NCBI GenBank assembly: GCA_003054695.1
Contig: QAZA01000039.1
Span: forward strand, 186,001-250,000
Length of the DNA: 64,000 nt
DNA from: Verrucomicrobia bacterium LW23
Lineage (GTDB): Bacteria > Verrucomicrobiota > Verrucomicrobiia > Methylacidiphilales > UBA1321
Direction of reading: 5' to 3'
Positions 25,228 to 33,976 of this stretch are shown piece after piece. Position numbers and translations under genes: made by a program. Numbering within the stretch: the stretch's first letter is position 1; each line of letters begins with the position of its first letter. The notes under the pieces are model-generated. The model saw only the letters and a list, made by a program, of their open reading frames with translations, was not told the origin of the DNA and ran no database searches.

Positions 25228-25998
25228 ATGCATAACACTCCCCCTGCTGTCGGGGAGCGGTCGTTCGCAGTGGGCATACCCGCCGCCGGCCTGTCGCGCC
25301 GGCTTGGCGTTCCAAAGCTTTGCCTGCCATGGTGTTACGGGGTTTCGAAAGGCGATGTGGACGCTTCCGTTCTATCGCATTTGATCCGGACTTGGTGCCT
25401 GCTGGGTGCGCAACGCATTGTTGTTGTGCATGGCGGCGGTGCGCATCCTGTTGCGGAGGAGTTGGATAGAGTTCTGCAACGTTTTCCGGAATGGGGCGAT
25501 CTCGTTTGCGGAGTTCCCACCCTGTACTCGGATCGAGATATGTATGGTTCCGTGCAAACAGTGGCTCATCAACTACTTGCGGAGTCTGAGACCAATGCGG
25601 GAGGGTGTTCGACACACCATTGCAGACTGCCTGTGCGGCTGATCCTGTCGCCGGGAGATCAACCGCATCTGCAATTTGGTGCCCTGCAACGCCTTATGGA
25701 TGTAGCTTTGCTCCCGGAGCACGCATCCGGCATTGTCCGTGCCAGGTATCAGGGCAGGGGGGGACATCCCGTGTCCCTCCCCAGTGTACTTCTGCCCAGG
25801 CTTGCCGAGTCGACGCACCCTACGCTCAAGCATTTTCTGGCGGCGCAAGTGCCGGAGGGTGTGCGCATTAGCGATGTGGAATGCGGCGATCCAGGATTGC
25901 TGCTGGACATTGACACGCCGGGGGATCTTGACGCAGCGTTGCGGTTGGCTTGTGCAGACAAGGTGCAATCAGTGTTACGTGATGAAGGCAAGTCTTAA
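25228..25998 (+). CDS. MocA/MobA-like molybdenum cofactor nucleotidyltransferase
   Basis: 256 residues. The N-terminal P-loop-like motif IPAAGLSRRLGVPKL (residues 17-31) is the nucleotide-binding signature of the MobA/MocA family, and the central GGHPV segment is the conserved substrate loop. The C-terminal LLDIDTPGDLDAA is also typical. In this setting it most likely makes molybdopterin cytosine dinucleotide for the adjacent aldehyde oxidase-type enzyme, as E. coli MocA does for PaoABC. The middle of the domain is somewhat divergent (LCLPWCYGVSKG), so activity is not certain. A palindrome-like stretch coincides with the codons for GHPVSL. Confidence 0.75.
   Translation: MHNTPPAVGERSFAVGIPAAGLSRRLGVPKLCLPWCYGVSKGDVDASVLSHLIRTWCLLGAQRIVVVHGGGAHPVAEELDRVLQRFPEWGDLVCGVPTLYSDRDMYGSVQTVAHQLLAESETNAGGCSTHHCRLPVRLILSPGDQPHLQFGALQRLMDVALLPEHASGIVRARYQGRGGHPVSLPSVLLPRLAESTHPTLKHFLAAQVPEGVRISDVECGDPGLLLDIDTPGDLDAALRLACADKVQSVLRDEGKS
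25761..25777. repeat. Palindrome GGGACAT-CCC-GTGTCCC in mocA-like gene
   Basis: One mismatched pair. Read as GHPVSL, where GHP is itself a family motif, so this copy may be partly native sequence that resembles the repeat. Confidence 0.5.
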
Positions 25999-26246
25999 TC
26001 GTTAATTTCATTCGCATTATTCCTGTCGAGCAACAGGCATCAGCAAAGCTGATAGAGCGACGTGCGGGCAGGCAATAACGCTAATTATTGCATTCGGTAT
26101 TGCAATCCCGGTTGATGATCCGTTGCAAGGTGCGATAGTCGCAGGGACATGGGTCCCGTCGCACAGGGGCATGCGCATGCGCCACCGCATTGCACCGTGG
26201 CGGGACGTTCCGGTTGTCGCCAGCTCACCTCCATTTGAAGTATTTC
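25999..26246. other. Leader of the molybdenum hydroxylase subunit genes
   Basis: A 248-base gap with an A/T-rich patch (about 26075-26105, repeated ATTGCA words) and a G/C-rich hairpin-prone stretch at 26136-26165, where GTCGCAGGGACATGGGTCCC lies next to GTCGCAC. The latter looks like a decayed copy of the GGGACAT palindrome. No known molybdenum riboswitch could be recognised by eye. Confidence 0.4.
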
Positions 26247-26924
26247 ATGAGCCCTGACTCCTCATCTCAACCGCCCGCGTCGTCGGGCACAGGTTTCAAT
26301 CGCCGGTCCTTTTTGCGAGGGCTGGGCACAACCGTCGTGGCGGCTGCTTCGGCGCAGGTAAACGCTGTTGCCCAGGAAGTCGGCAAAGCGGCCGGCCCGG
26401 GCGTGCAAGGGCCTGGCGCTGTGCCGGTTACGCTTAAGATTAACGGAAAGCCGGTAAAGCTGACGCTGGAACCGCGCGTCACGTTGCTGGAGGCGCTCCG
26501 CAACTCCACGGCCAACACGGGCGCCAAGGAGGTATGCGACCGCGCCACGTGCGGTGCGTGCACCGTCCTCCTGGATGGCAAGCCGATCTACGCCTGCAGC
26601 GCGCTGGCGATTGATTGCGAGGGCTCGGAAATCATTACGGTGGAGGGCCTTGCGAAGGACGGCAAGCTCACGCCCGTGCAGCAGGCGTTCGTGGAGTGCG
26701 ATGCGATGATGTGTGGCTTTTGCACACCCGGCTTTGTGCTCTCAGTAACGGCGCTGCTTAAGGAGAAGCCCAGGCCTACTGAGGCCGAAGTGCGCCACGC
26801 CTGCGCGGGAAATCTCTGCCGCTGTGGCACTTACCCGCACGTGTTAAAGGCGGCGCTTAAGGCCGGCGGCGTTAAGGTTGCGGAAAACACCACTACCGTC
26901 ATCAACTATGCCGACATTGCCTGA
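26247..26924 (+). CDS. Tat-exported 2Fe-2S subunit of a PaoABC-type aldehyde oxidoreductase
   Basis: 225 residues from the ATG at 26247. The N-terminus has a twin-arginine signal (NRRSFLRGLGTTVVAAAS). A plant-type ferredoxin domain follows with the cluster motif CDRATCGACTV and a later Cys in YACSAL. A helical domain then holds the second 2Fe-2S cluster (MMCGFCTPGF and CAGNLCRCGTY). This is the small electron-transfer subunit of the xanthine oxidase family. The Tat signal points to assembly in the cytoplasm and export of the folded complex, as for PaoA of E. coli. It overlaps the large-subunit gene by 17 bases. Confidence 0.92.
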   Translation: MSPDSSSQPPASSGTGFNRRSFLRGLGTTVVAAASAQVNAVAQEVGKAAGPGVQGPGAVPVTLKINGKPVKLTLEPRVTLLEALRNSTANTGAKEVCDRATCGACTVLLDGKPIYACSALAIDCEGSEIITVEGLAKDGKLTPVQQAFVECDAMMCGFCTPGFVLSVTALLKEKPRPTEAEVRHACAGNLCRCGTYPHVLKAALKAGGVKVAENTTTVINYADIA

Positions 26925-29064
26925 CCACACTCCCATTGCCGCAGCAGCGCTTGGCCAGGGGCGGGGGCCCCAGGCGGCGAAGGCCGAGATTTTGTGGCCC
27001 ACCCCGGCGCGTGTGCTCAGCACGGACGTGCTGCGAGTCGACGCCCGCGAAAAAGTGACGGGCGAGGCGAAATACGCCAGCGATGTGCAGCCGCCCGGAT
27101 GGTTGTACGCGATGATTTTGCGGTCCCGCTGGGCTGCTGCAAAAGTCACAGCCATAGATACTTCCGAAGCGCTGAAAGTGCCGGGCGTCAAATCGATTGT
27201 GCTGGCCGGCGGGGAGCAGCGGCGTGTGCGGTACTACGGCACCGAGCTGGCCGCCGTTGCCGCCACCTCTAAGCAGGCGTGCCTGGATGCGCTGCGCGCG
27301 ATCAAGGTAACCGCCGAGCCTCTGCCCTTTGTGGTCGACGAGCGCGATGCGATGAAAGAGGACGCGCCCCGCGTGTTTGACGGCCCGAACCTCAGCGCCC
27401 CCGGCGTGAAGCAGGAGGGCGATGTCGCGAATGCGCTCAGTAGTGCCGCGGCCGTTGTCGAGGGCGAGCTTTCCACGCAGGTGCAAATCCACCATCCGCT
27501 GGAAAGCCATGGCAATACGATAGTTGTGAAGGACGACGGCGCCACCGTATGGGCCAGCACCCAGGGCATTTTCTCCGTGCGCGATGGTATTGCGGGTAAC
27601 CTCAAGCTGCCGCAAAGCAACGTGCAGGTCATTTGCGACTACATGGGCGGCGGCTTTGGCGCCAAGTTTGGCCCGGGCGTGGAGGGCGGCCTTGCGGCGC
27701 GCCTTAGCAAGGAGACGGGCCTGCCCGTGAAGCTGATGCTGACGCGCCTGGAGGAAGGGCTTGCGGTGGGCAATCGCCCGTCGTCCATCCAGAAGATTAA
27801 AATGGGCGCCTCTGCCGACGGTAAGCTGACGGCGTTTGAGGCGGAAACCGTCGGCACTCCCGGCACAGGCGGCGGCGGCGAGACAGCGGGCGGCAGCGGC
27901 GGTGCCAACGTGGCAACGCCCTATATTTACAAGGTGCCCAACTTTAAGGTGCAGCAGCGGGCCGTGGCAACTAACGCTGGGGCCTCGCGCGCGTTCCGGG
28001 CACCGGCGCATCCGCAGGGATCGTTTGGCACGGAGTGCATGCTGGACGATCTGGCCGTCAAGCTCGGAATCGATCCGGTGGAGATTCGCATCCTGAACGA
28101 CCCGGGCGAGAATCGGCGCAAGGAGTACGCGCTGGGGCGCGACAAGTTTGGGTGGAAGGAGAAGTACAAGAAGCCGGGCAGCTCGCCGGGGCCGATCAAG
28201 ACCGGCGTGGGCTGCGCGGGCGCCACGTGGGGCGGCGGCGGCCGCGGCACACGCGCGGAGGCGCAGATTAACAGCGACGGCACGGTAGAAGTGCGCGTGG
28301 GCACGCAGGATCTCGGCACGGGCTCGCGCACGCTGGTGGCCATGGTGGCTGCGGAGGCGTTTGGCATCCGCCCGGACCAAGTGGTGGCGCGCATTGGCGA
28401 CACGCGGTTTCCGCCCAGCGGCGCCAGCGGCGGAAGTACCACAACGGCAAGCCTTTGCCCCGGTGTTTGGGATGCGTGCCAGAACGCGCTGGCGGAGCTG
28501 AAGACGCGCTCCGGCATGGCGGACGTGGCGGGGCCGAACTGGGCGGTGGCGTGCCGCAAGATCGGAATCAACCCCATAAGTGCGCAGGGCGAGTGGAAGC
28601 AGGGGCTTTCCAGTAGTGGCTCCGGTGGAGTGCAATTTGTTGAGGTGGAGGTAGATACGGATACCGGCTACATCCGCGTCAAGAAGGTGCTGGCGCTGAT
28701 GGATTGCGGTCTCATTGTCAACACGCTGACGACGACGAGCCAGATCAACAGTGGCATTATTATGGGGATGAGCTATGCGCTGCATGAGGAGCGGGTGATG
28801 GACAAGGCGACGGGCGTCGTGCTGAATCACAGCTTTGATACGTACAAGATCACGAATCTGGCGGATACGCCGGAAATCGAGTGCATTTTGCTGAACATGC
28901 CGGAGCGCGGTGTCATCGGCATCGCGGAAGTCTCCAACGTGCCGACGGCCTCGGCCATAGCCAACGCGGTGGCCAATGCCATAGGCGTGCGCGTTCCCTC
29001 GCTGCCTATAACGCCGGCCAAAGTGCTGGCGGCGCTGGGAAAAGTGCCGAAAATGAGCGCTTAG
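26908..29064 (+). CDS. Molybdopterin-binding catalytic subunit, xanthine oxidase family
   Basis: 718 residues from the ATG at 26908, which overlaps the small-subunit gene; a TTG at 26878 is a weaker alternative. Family marks: the N-terminal RVDAREKVTGEAKYASDV block, molybdopterin loops GGGFGAKFG and RAPAHPQGSFGTE, GTQDLGTGSRT, and near the C-terminus GIAEVSNVPTASAIANA, where Glu matches the catalytic glutamate that activates the Mo-bound hydroxyl. It hydroxylates an aldehyde or heterocycle with water as oxygen donor. It has no export signal of its own and would cross the membrane with the Tat-tagged small subunit. The substrate cannot be read from sequence; the PaoC likeness favours aldehydes. 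Confidence 0.92.
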   Translation: MPTLPDHTPIAAAALGQGRGPQAAKAEILWPTPARVLSTDVLRVDAREKVTGEAKYASDVQPPGWLYAMILRSRWAAAKVTAIDTSEALKVPGVKSIVLAGGEQRRVRYYGTELAAVAATSKQACLDALRAIKVTAEPLPFVVDERDAMKEDAPRVFDGPNLSAPGVKQEGDVANALSSAAAVVEGELSTQVQIHHPLESHGNTIVVKDDGATVWASTQGIFSVRDGIAGNLKLPQSNVQVICDYMGGGFGAKFGPGVEGGLAARLSKETGLPVKLMLTRLEEGLAVGNRPSSIQKIKMGASADGKLTAFEAETVGTPGTGGGGETAGGSGGANVATPYIYKVPNFKVQQRAVATNAGASRAFRAPAHPQGSFGTECMLDDLAVKLGIDPVEIRILNDPGENRRKEYALGRDKFGWKEKYKKPGSSPGPIKTGVGCAGATWGGGGRGTRAEAQINSDGTVEVRVGTQDLGTGSRTLVAMVAAEAFGIRPDQVVARIGDTRFPPSGASGGSTTTASLCPGVWDACQNALAELKTRSGMADVAGPNWAVACRKIGINPISAQGEWKQGLSSSGSGGVQFVEVEVDTDTGYIRVKKVLALMDCGLIVNTLTTTSQINSGIIMGMSYALHEERVMDKATGVVLNHSFDTYKITNLADTPEIECILLNMPERGVIGIAEVSNVPTASAIANAVANAIGVRVPSLPITPAKVLAALGKVPKMSA

Positions 29065-29149
29065 CGCATAGAAGCGCGTTACTTTGCGGTAACGTGCGCG
29101 AGCGAGAAGCGAAATAGTCGTACAACAATTTTCTAGCTAACACATTGGT

Positions 29150-30190
29150 ATGCATTCATTTACGTATAGCACTGCGCGCTCGGTGGACGAGGCGATTGCC
29201 CTGGTGGGCGATAAGGGCCGATACCTGGCCGGCGGCATCGATCTGCTGGCGGAGCTGAAGGATTACCTCGTAACGCCCGCGCCTGACATTCTGGTGAATG
29301 TGAAACGGGTGGGCCAGCCCGGCGGCCCTGCCGGAGGCGCGGGTGACGCAAAGATGGGCCTCCTAAACGGCATTGTGCACGTGGCCCCGGCGGGTAAGGA
29401 AGGGGAGGCGTACAAGCTTGGCGCGAATGTAACGATCGCGGAAGTGGCTGCCAATGCAGCACTTAAGAAGGCTTTCCCGGGCCTGACGCACGCGGCCGGC
29501 GAGGTGGGGAGCACGCAGATTCGCAACGTGGCGACGCTGGCGGGCAACCTGCTGCAGCACAGCCGCTGCTGGTACTACCGGCATCCGGACGTAACGTGCC
29601 AGAAGAAGGGTGGCGACAAGTGCCTGGCGCGGGATGGAGAGAACCGGTATCACGCGCTTTTTACGGGGGGCTCGTGCGTCACGGTGGCGGCGTCCAACAT
29701 GGCGATGGTGCTTACCGCGCTGGATGCAAAAGCTACCGTGCGTCGCGGTAAGGAGACGGTAACTCTCTCCATGCCAGATCTTTACGCCAAGGCGTGGACG
29801 GACGCGGCAGCGCATCACTCGCTGGCGCCACAAGACTTTTTGACCAGCGTAACCGTGCCGACGCTTCGCAAGCGCTCTGCCTATCGGCAGCAGAGCGAGA
29901 GGAAGGAGTTTGACTGGGCGCTGGTGAGCTGCGCGGCGGCCGGCAACGTGAACGGCGGTGTGTTAACCGACGCGCGCGTGGTGCTGGGCTGTGTGGCGCC
30001 GATTCCTTATATGTCGTTGGAGGTCAACAACTTCCTGCAAGGAAAGCCGCTGAATGAGGCGACGGCCACTGCCGCGGCGGATATGCTTCTTAAGGGCGCC
30101 AGGCCGTTGAGCCAGAACGGGTACAAGGTGCCGCTGGCGCAAGCGCTGGTAAAGCGCGCGTTGCTGGCGCTGAACGAGACGGCCGGGTAA
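29150..30190 (+). CDS. FAD subunit of PaoABC-type enzyme, likely with a [4Fe-4S] cluster
   Basis: 346 residues. The N-terminal FAD-binding fold of the CO dehydrogenase flavoprotein family (YLAGGIDLL, then EVGSTQIRNVATLAGNLLQ) is followed by an insertion with cysteines C140, C150, C158 and C176 (CWYYRHPDVTC, DKCLARDGENR, GGSC). This insertion is characteristic of PaoB/YagS and of 4-hydroxybenzoyl-CoA reductase beta subunits, where it holds a [4Fe-4S] cluster. The subunit passes electrons from the iron-sulfur centres to the final acceptor. It follows the large subunit by 85 bases; the gene order small-large-FAD differs from E. coli paoA-paoB-paoC. Confidence 0.9.
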   Translation: MHSFTYSTARSVDEAIALVGDKGRYLAGGIDLLAELKDYLVTPAPDILVNVKRVGQPGGPAGGAGDAKMGLLNGIVHVAPAGKEGEAYKLGANVTIAEVAANAALKKAFPGLTHAAGEVGSTQIRNVATLAGNLLQHSRCWYYRHPDVTCQKKGGDKCLARDGENRYHALFTGGSCVTVAASNMAMVLTALDAKATVRRGKETVTLSMPDLYAKAWTDAAAHHSLAPQDFLTSVTVPTLRKRSAYRQQSERKEFDWALVSCAAAGNVNGGVLTDARVVLGCVAPIPYMSLEVNNFLQGKPLNEATATAAADMLLKGARPLSQNGYKVPLAQALVKRALLALNETAG

Positions 30191-30353
30191 AGCCTTGGCG
30201 CGGGATCGGGTCCGGCCGCCGCGCATCGTGCAATCGTACGTTCCGCGACAAGAGCCCGGCCCGTGAGGAGATTTGCTTGATCTAACGCGCTTAACATCAA
30301 CACTTAATGCAGTCCAAGTTCAACTCCAACACTGCCGTTACGTACGTACTGCC

Positions 30354-30713
30354 ATGAAAGCCGAAACCTCCCCTCCTTCCCTGCTCGCGCAAGATCCTGC
30401 CGCGGCGCCCCGCCCGGCAGTCCAGACCGGCGCCGCCACCACCGACGGGGGCCTCACGGCCGCCATGCCCGGCGCGTGCGGCACCGCCTGCGCGCCTGCG
30501 GATGGCTGCGGCCCGGGCCAGGCCTGCCGTCACCTTCGCACCAAACGGATGTTTATACCCGCGCAGGCGGATGGCGCGCTGGATGTGGAGTCCGAGCGCA
30601 ACGACCGCGCGTTTTACTGGTGCAACATTACGCTCTCGGAGATGGGCTGCGACGACGACCGCGTCCACACGCGGCTGTGCCTTAGCCATCGCTCGTGCTA
30701 TCAGGAGGCGTAG
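30354..30713 (+). CDS. Small cysteine-rich hypothetical protein
   Basis: 119 residues from the ATG at 30354. A Pro/Ala/Thr-rich N-terminal half is followed by a cysteine-rich half: ACGTACAPADGCGPGQACRHLR, then FYWCNITLSEMGCDDD and RLCLSHRSCYQ. The spacing of the last four cysteines suggests a metal or iron-sulfur site. No signal peptide is visible, so it should be cytoplasmic. It follows the molybdenum hydroxylase operon by 163 bases on the same strand but has no evident link to it. Function unknown. Confidence 0.55.
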   Translation: MKAETSPPSLLAQDPAAAPRPAVQTGAATTDGGLTAAMPGACGTACAPADGCGPGQACRHLRTKRMFIPAQADGALDVESERNDRAFYWCNITLSEMGCDDDRVHTRLCLSHRSCYQEA

Positions 30714-31194
30714 CGCATTTTCAGCCTGCGTTGTGCGGCTCCATCCCAAGCCTGTTTTCGCACTATGGGTGAGAGTGCGAACGAGATCACGTCGTGCAGC
30801 GACGCAACAGCTTCTGCCTGTAGATGTTGCGTTCCTGCAGAACGCTGCGGATTTTCATCCCCACCCAGGGCTTACGCCTGGGGAAGCGCGGTGCCTCTCC
30901 CGCACTTCCCTCCTCCTCTGGGGCAAAGCCCACTTTATTCTCGCGTAGGGTATCATCGAGTATGGCGGAGCCGTTCCGTAACTTGGCGTGGGAGGGCTAC
31001 CGCTCGCGTCGTGATGCGAGAGAACCCCTGGGTTAGCCGCTGTGCTTCAGATAGCTCGGGCATCCCCATTAGCAGGAATCTCCGAACGAGACTTCCTCCC
31101 ATTCTACCCTTTTCGTGGTAAAACTTCCTCCTCCTTCCTCTTCTCCTTCTCCCCCCATTGCGCCGCGCGCCGCCAATGCTATCTTTGTAACCCG
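30714..31194. other. Gene-free stretch with decayed repeat pieces
   Basis: This 481-base gap has no convincing gene. Positions 30866-30882 (CCCAGGGCTTACGCCTGGG) form a short hairpin. Positions 30945-31035 hold pieces related to the repeats at 44.7-45.1 kb: TAGGGTAT, GGCGGAGCCGTTC, a GATGCGAG word and CCCTGGGTTAG. They look like a degraded copy of the same element. A pyrimidine-rich tract precedes the next gene. Confidence 0.5.
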
Positions 31195-32196
31195 ATGATT
31201 TACACCAAACTCGGTAGCACCGGCCTGGATATCTCACGCATATGCCTGGGCTGCATGACCTTCGGTGACCCCAACCGGGGCAACCATACCTGGACGCTCC
31301 CGCTTGAGCAAACCCGCCCCATCGTCCACAAGGCCCTCGATCTAGGCATCAACTTCCTCGATACCGCCAACGTCTACTCCGACGGCTCCAGCGAGGAAAT
31401 CATCGGCCAGATCCTCCGCGACCTCGGCACCCACCGCGACGCCCTCGTCATCGCCAGCAAAGTGCACGGCCGCATGCGCGGCGGCCCCAACGGCGCCGGC
31501 CTCTCCCGCAAAGCCATTTTTGCCGAGCTCGATAACTCCCTGCGCCGGCTCGGCACCGACTACCTCGACCTCTACCAGATCCACCGCTGGGACTCCACCA
31601 CCCCCATCGAGGAGACCCTGGAAGCGCTGCACGACTCCGTTAAATCCGGCAAAGTGCGCTACATCGGCGCCAGCAGCATGTACGCCTGGCAGTTTGCCAA
31701 AGCGCTCTACCTGGCGCAAATGCATGGCTGGACGCGCTTTGTAACCATGCAAAATCACTACAACCTCATCTACCGCGAGGAAGAACGCGAGATGAACCCG
31801 CTGTGCCTGGCGGAGAAAGTAGGCCTGCTGCCCTGGAGCCCCTACGCCCGGGGCCGCCTTACCCGCCCGCCCGGCTCCGCCACCGCCCGCCAGAATACCG
31901 ACGCCTTTGCGGGCATTTTATACGACAAGAAATCCGCCGCGGTGGAGGCGGCGGACCAGTCCGTCATCGCCGCCGTGGCCGCCCTGGCCGAGAAGCGCGG
32001 CGTGCCCCGCGCCCAGGTGGCCCTGGCCTGGATGCTGACCAAACCGGCCGTCTCCGCCCCCATTATCGGCGCCTCCAAAGTGGAGCAACTGGACGACGCT
32101 GTGGCCGCGCTGGATCTGGCGCCGACGCTCACCGCTGAGGAAATCGCCACCCTGGAGGCCCCCTACGTGCCGCACCCCATCGCCGGCTTTGCCTGA
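31195..32196 (+). CDS. Aldo/keto reductase
   Basis: 333 residues from the ATG at 31195. It has the NAD(P)H-dependent (beta/alpha)8 aldo/keto reductase fold with the full catalytic tetrad D56, Y61 (FLDTANVYSDG), K89 (IASKVHG) and H130 (YQIHRWD). The TKLGSTGLDISRICLGCMTFG opening and the LPWSPYARGRL segment place it with the YajO/Tas-like group that reduces small aldehydes and ketones. Length is normal. It stands alone between repeat-rich DNA and a membrane protein gene; the physiological substrate cannot be inferred. Confidence 0.9.
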   Translation: MIYTKLGSTGLDISRICLGCMTFGDPNRGNHTWTLPLEQTRPIVHKALDLGINFLDTANVYSDGSSEEIIGQILRDLGTHRDALVIASKVHGRMRGGPNGAGLSRKAIFAELDNSLRRLGTDYLDLYQIHRWDSTTPIEETLEALHDSVKSGKVRYIGASSMYAWQFAKALYLAQMHGWTRFVTMQNHYNLIYREEEREMNPLCLAEKVGLLPWSPYARGRLTRPPGSATARQNTDAFAGILYDKKSAAVEAADQSVIAAVAALAEKRGVPRAQVALAWMLTKPAVSAPIIGASKVEQLDDAVAALDLAPTLTAEEIATLEAPYVPHPIAGFA

Positions 32197-32290
32197 TGCA
32201 CGCGCGCCTTACGCCCCGGCCCCGCCCCGGCCGCGGTGCCGGTACGTCCAAAAACGCTGGAGTGCCCGCCCGGCGCGCGTATTGTATAGC

Positions 32291-32806
32291 ATGACGCCCT
32301 TGACGCCGCCCGCCACGCCCGATCCGGAGCCCGCCGCCGCCGCCCGCGCCCGCCCGCTCTCCAGCGTAGACGCGGCCGTACCGCCGGCTCACGAGAACGG
32401 CCACGTGCACGGCCCGCGCCCGCCCAGGGAGGTACTGCTGCGGTACTGCCGCACCTTTGCCCTGATGTTTGCCGCCACCCTGGTGCCCACCGGCGTCCTG
32501 TGCTGGCTCAGCGCCCCACAGTTCGGCCCCCTCCACCCGTGGTTTGTGCTGGGCAACGTGGCCGCGCAGGCCGCCATGGTGGTGGCCTGCATGCGCCACC
32601 TGCACGCCCTGCAATGGCTGGGCCTGGGCGCCTGCATTTTGACAGCCGAGTGGATTGCCAACCTGGGCCAGCTGGACGCCACGCTGTCGATGGAATCCGC
32701 CCGCTCCCTGTTCCTCACCCTCACCATCGTAAGCGCCGTGCCCGCCATGCTTTACGTGGCTCTTGCGCTGGGGATGCGCGAGCGCGGGGCAGCCCCGGCC
32801 GCGTAA
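32291..32806 (+). CDS. Four-helix membrane protein of unknown function
   Basis: 171 residues from the ATG at 32291. A Pro/Ala-rich N-terminus (about 40 residues) is followed by four hydrophobic segments: TFALMFAATLVPTGVLCWL, PWFVLGNVAAQAAMVVACM, LGLGACILTAEWIANL and LFLTLTIVSAVPAMLYVALAL. I do not recognise the family. It follows the aldo/keto reductase by 94 bases and precedes the menaquinone cluster by 192 bases, so its operon membership is unclear. Confidence 0.55.
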   Translation: MTPLTPPATPDPEPAAAARARPLSSVDAAVPPAHENGHVHGPRPPREVLLRYCRTFALMFAATLVPTGVLCWLSAPQFGPLHPWFVLGNVAAQAAMVVACMRHLHALQWLGLGACILTAEWIANLGQLDATLSMESARSLFLTLTIVSAVPAMLYVALALGMRERGAAPAA

Positions 32807-32998
32807 TGTGAGTGCGGCATCATGCCCTTGGTGGTGAAATCGTCCCGCTTGGCCAAAAGTCGTGCTTGCACGTTGTCGCGGAACGTCGTAAAGTTATAGA
32901 ACTTTCAGAAAATTCTGAAAATAGAGGCACTCTCAAACAACCCGTTTGTCAGTGCCGCATCCTCCCCCTTTTCACGCAACTCCTTCCCCCCCAGCACC

Positions 32999-33913
32999 AT
33001 GAACATCGTCGTCGCCGTCACGGGAGCCAGCGGGGCCATCTACGCCCAGCGCCTGCTGGAAGCGCTGGCACTCATGCCCGAGCACCGCGTGCACCTGCTC
33101 GTCAGCACCTACGCCAAACAGGTCATCGCGGAGGAAATTGGCGAGCTCCGCCTGTCGCAAGACGTTGTGGTGCATGGCGATAAGTCGATGAATGTCCCCT
33201 TCGCCAGCGGCTCCACGCGCTGGGATTGCATGGTCATCATCCCCTGCACCATGGGCACCGTCGGCCGCATCGCCCACGGCGTCTCGGACAGCACCATTAC
33301 CCGCACCGCCGACGTCTTTCTGAAGGAGCGCCGCAAACTCGTCATCGTCCCCCGCGAAACCCCCTGGAACCTTATCCACGCCCGCAATGTCGTAACGCTG
33401 CTGGAGGCCGGCGCCGATGTCATTCCCGCGGCGCCAAGCTTTTACAACCGCCCGCAAACCATTATGGATGTGATAGATACGGTGATTGCGCGCGTTCTGG
33501 ATCACATGGGGGTGGAGCACAACCTCAGCCGCCGCTGGATGGAGGGTAACCCACCGCGCAACCACCACCCCACAGCCACCCGCCGGGAGCCCGCGCATCC
33601 GCCGCAACACACGTACCCGCAACATGTTGCGCCGGCCAAAGGCGGCGCCGACGCCGGCCAGGGGCAACGCTTCGGCGGCTACGTATCCGCCGGCCCCACG
33701 GCAACGCAAGCTGCTCCGGCTGAAGATGTTGACATCGACAACCGCAAGGCCGGCCAGTACTCCGCAATGATGCAAATCCTGCACGAGGACGAAAACCCCG
33801 CACCGCCGCCCATGGCGCCGCCCACGGCCGACACTCTGCCGCCGGAGCCCCCGTTTTGGGAAGTGAGCGGCGACGAAGGCGACGACCGCCGCAGCCGTAA
33901 CCATGGCGAGTAA
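32999..33913 (+). CDS. ubiX: UbiX-type flavin prenyltransferase with a long C-terminal tail
   Basis: 304 residues. The first 190 or so form a complete UbiX domain: VAVTGASGAIYAQRLLEAL, the SGSTRWDCMVIIPCTMGTVGRIAHG loop, and ERRKLVIVPRETPWNLIHARN. UbiX joins a prenyl group to FMN to make the cofactor of UbiD decarboxylases, one of which acts late in menaquinone synthesis by the futalosine route. The remaining 110 residues are His/Pro/Ala-rich and probably disordered, which is unusual because UbiX normally ends soon after the RVLDHMGV helix. It opens a same-strand run of five menaquinone genes; no ubiD homologue is in the window. Confidence 0.9.
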   Translation: MNIVVAVTGASGAIYAQRLLEALALMPEHRVHLLVSTYAKQVIAEEIGELRLSQDVVVHGDKSMNVPFASGSTRWDCMVIIPCTMGTVGRIAHGVSDSTITRTADVFLKERRKLVIVPRETPWNLIHARNVVTLLEAGADVIPAAPSFYNRPQTIMDVIDTVIARVLDHMGVEHNLSRRWMEGNPPRNHHPTATRREPAHPPQHTYPQHVAPAKGGADAGQGQRFGGYVSAGPTATQAAPAEDVDIDNRKAGQYSAMMQILHEDENPAPPPMAPPTADTLPPEPPFWEVSGDEGDDRRSRNHGE

Positions 33914-33976
33914 CCCTCCCTTTAGCAAAACGTTTAACTTACCCCCAACCGGACACTCCCTTTCTCCCAGTCACCC

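Noticed and set aside
7408-25777. The palindromes as operators of one transcription factor
   Set aside because: All but the decayed 26143 copy are deep inside genes, not at promoters. A LexA-like or other regulator site would be expected upstream of genes, so a regulon is not supported here.
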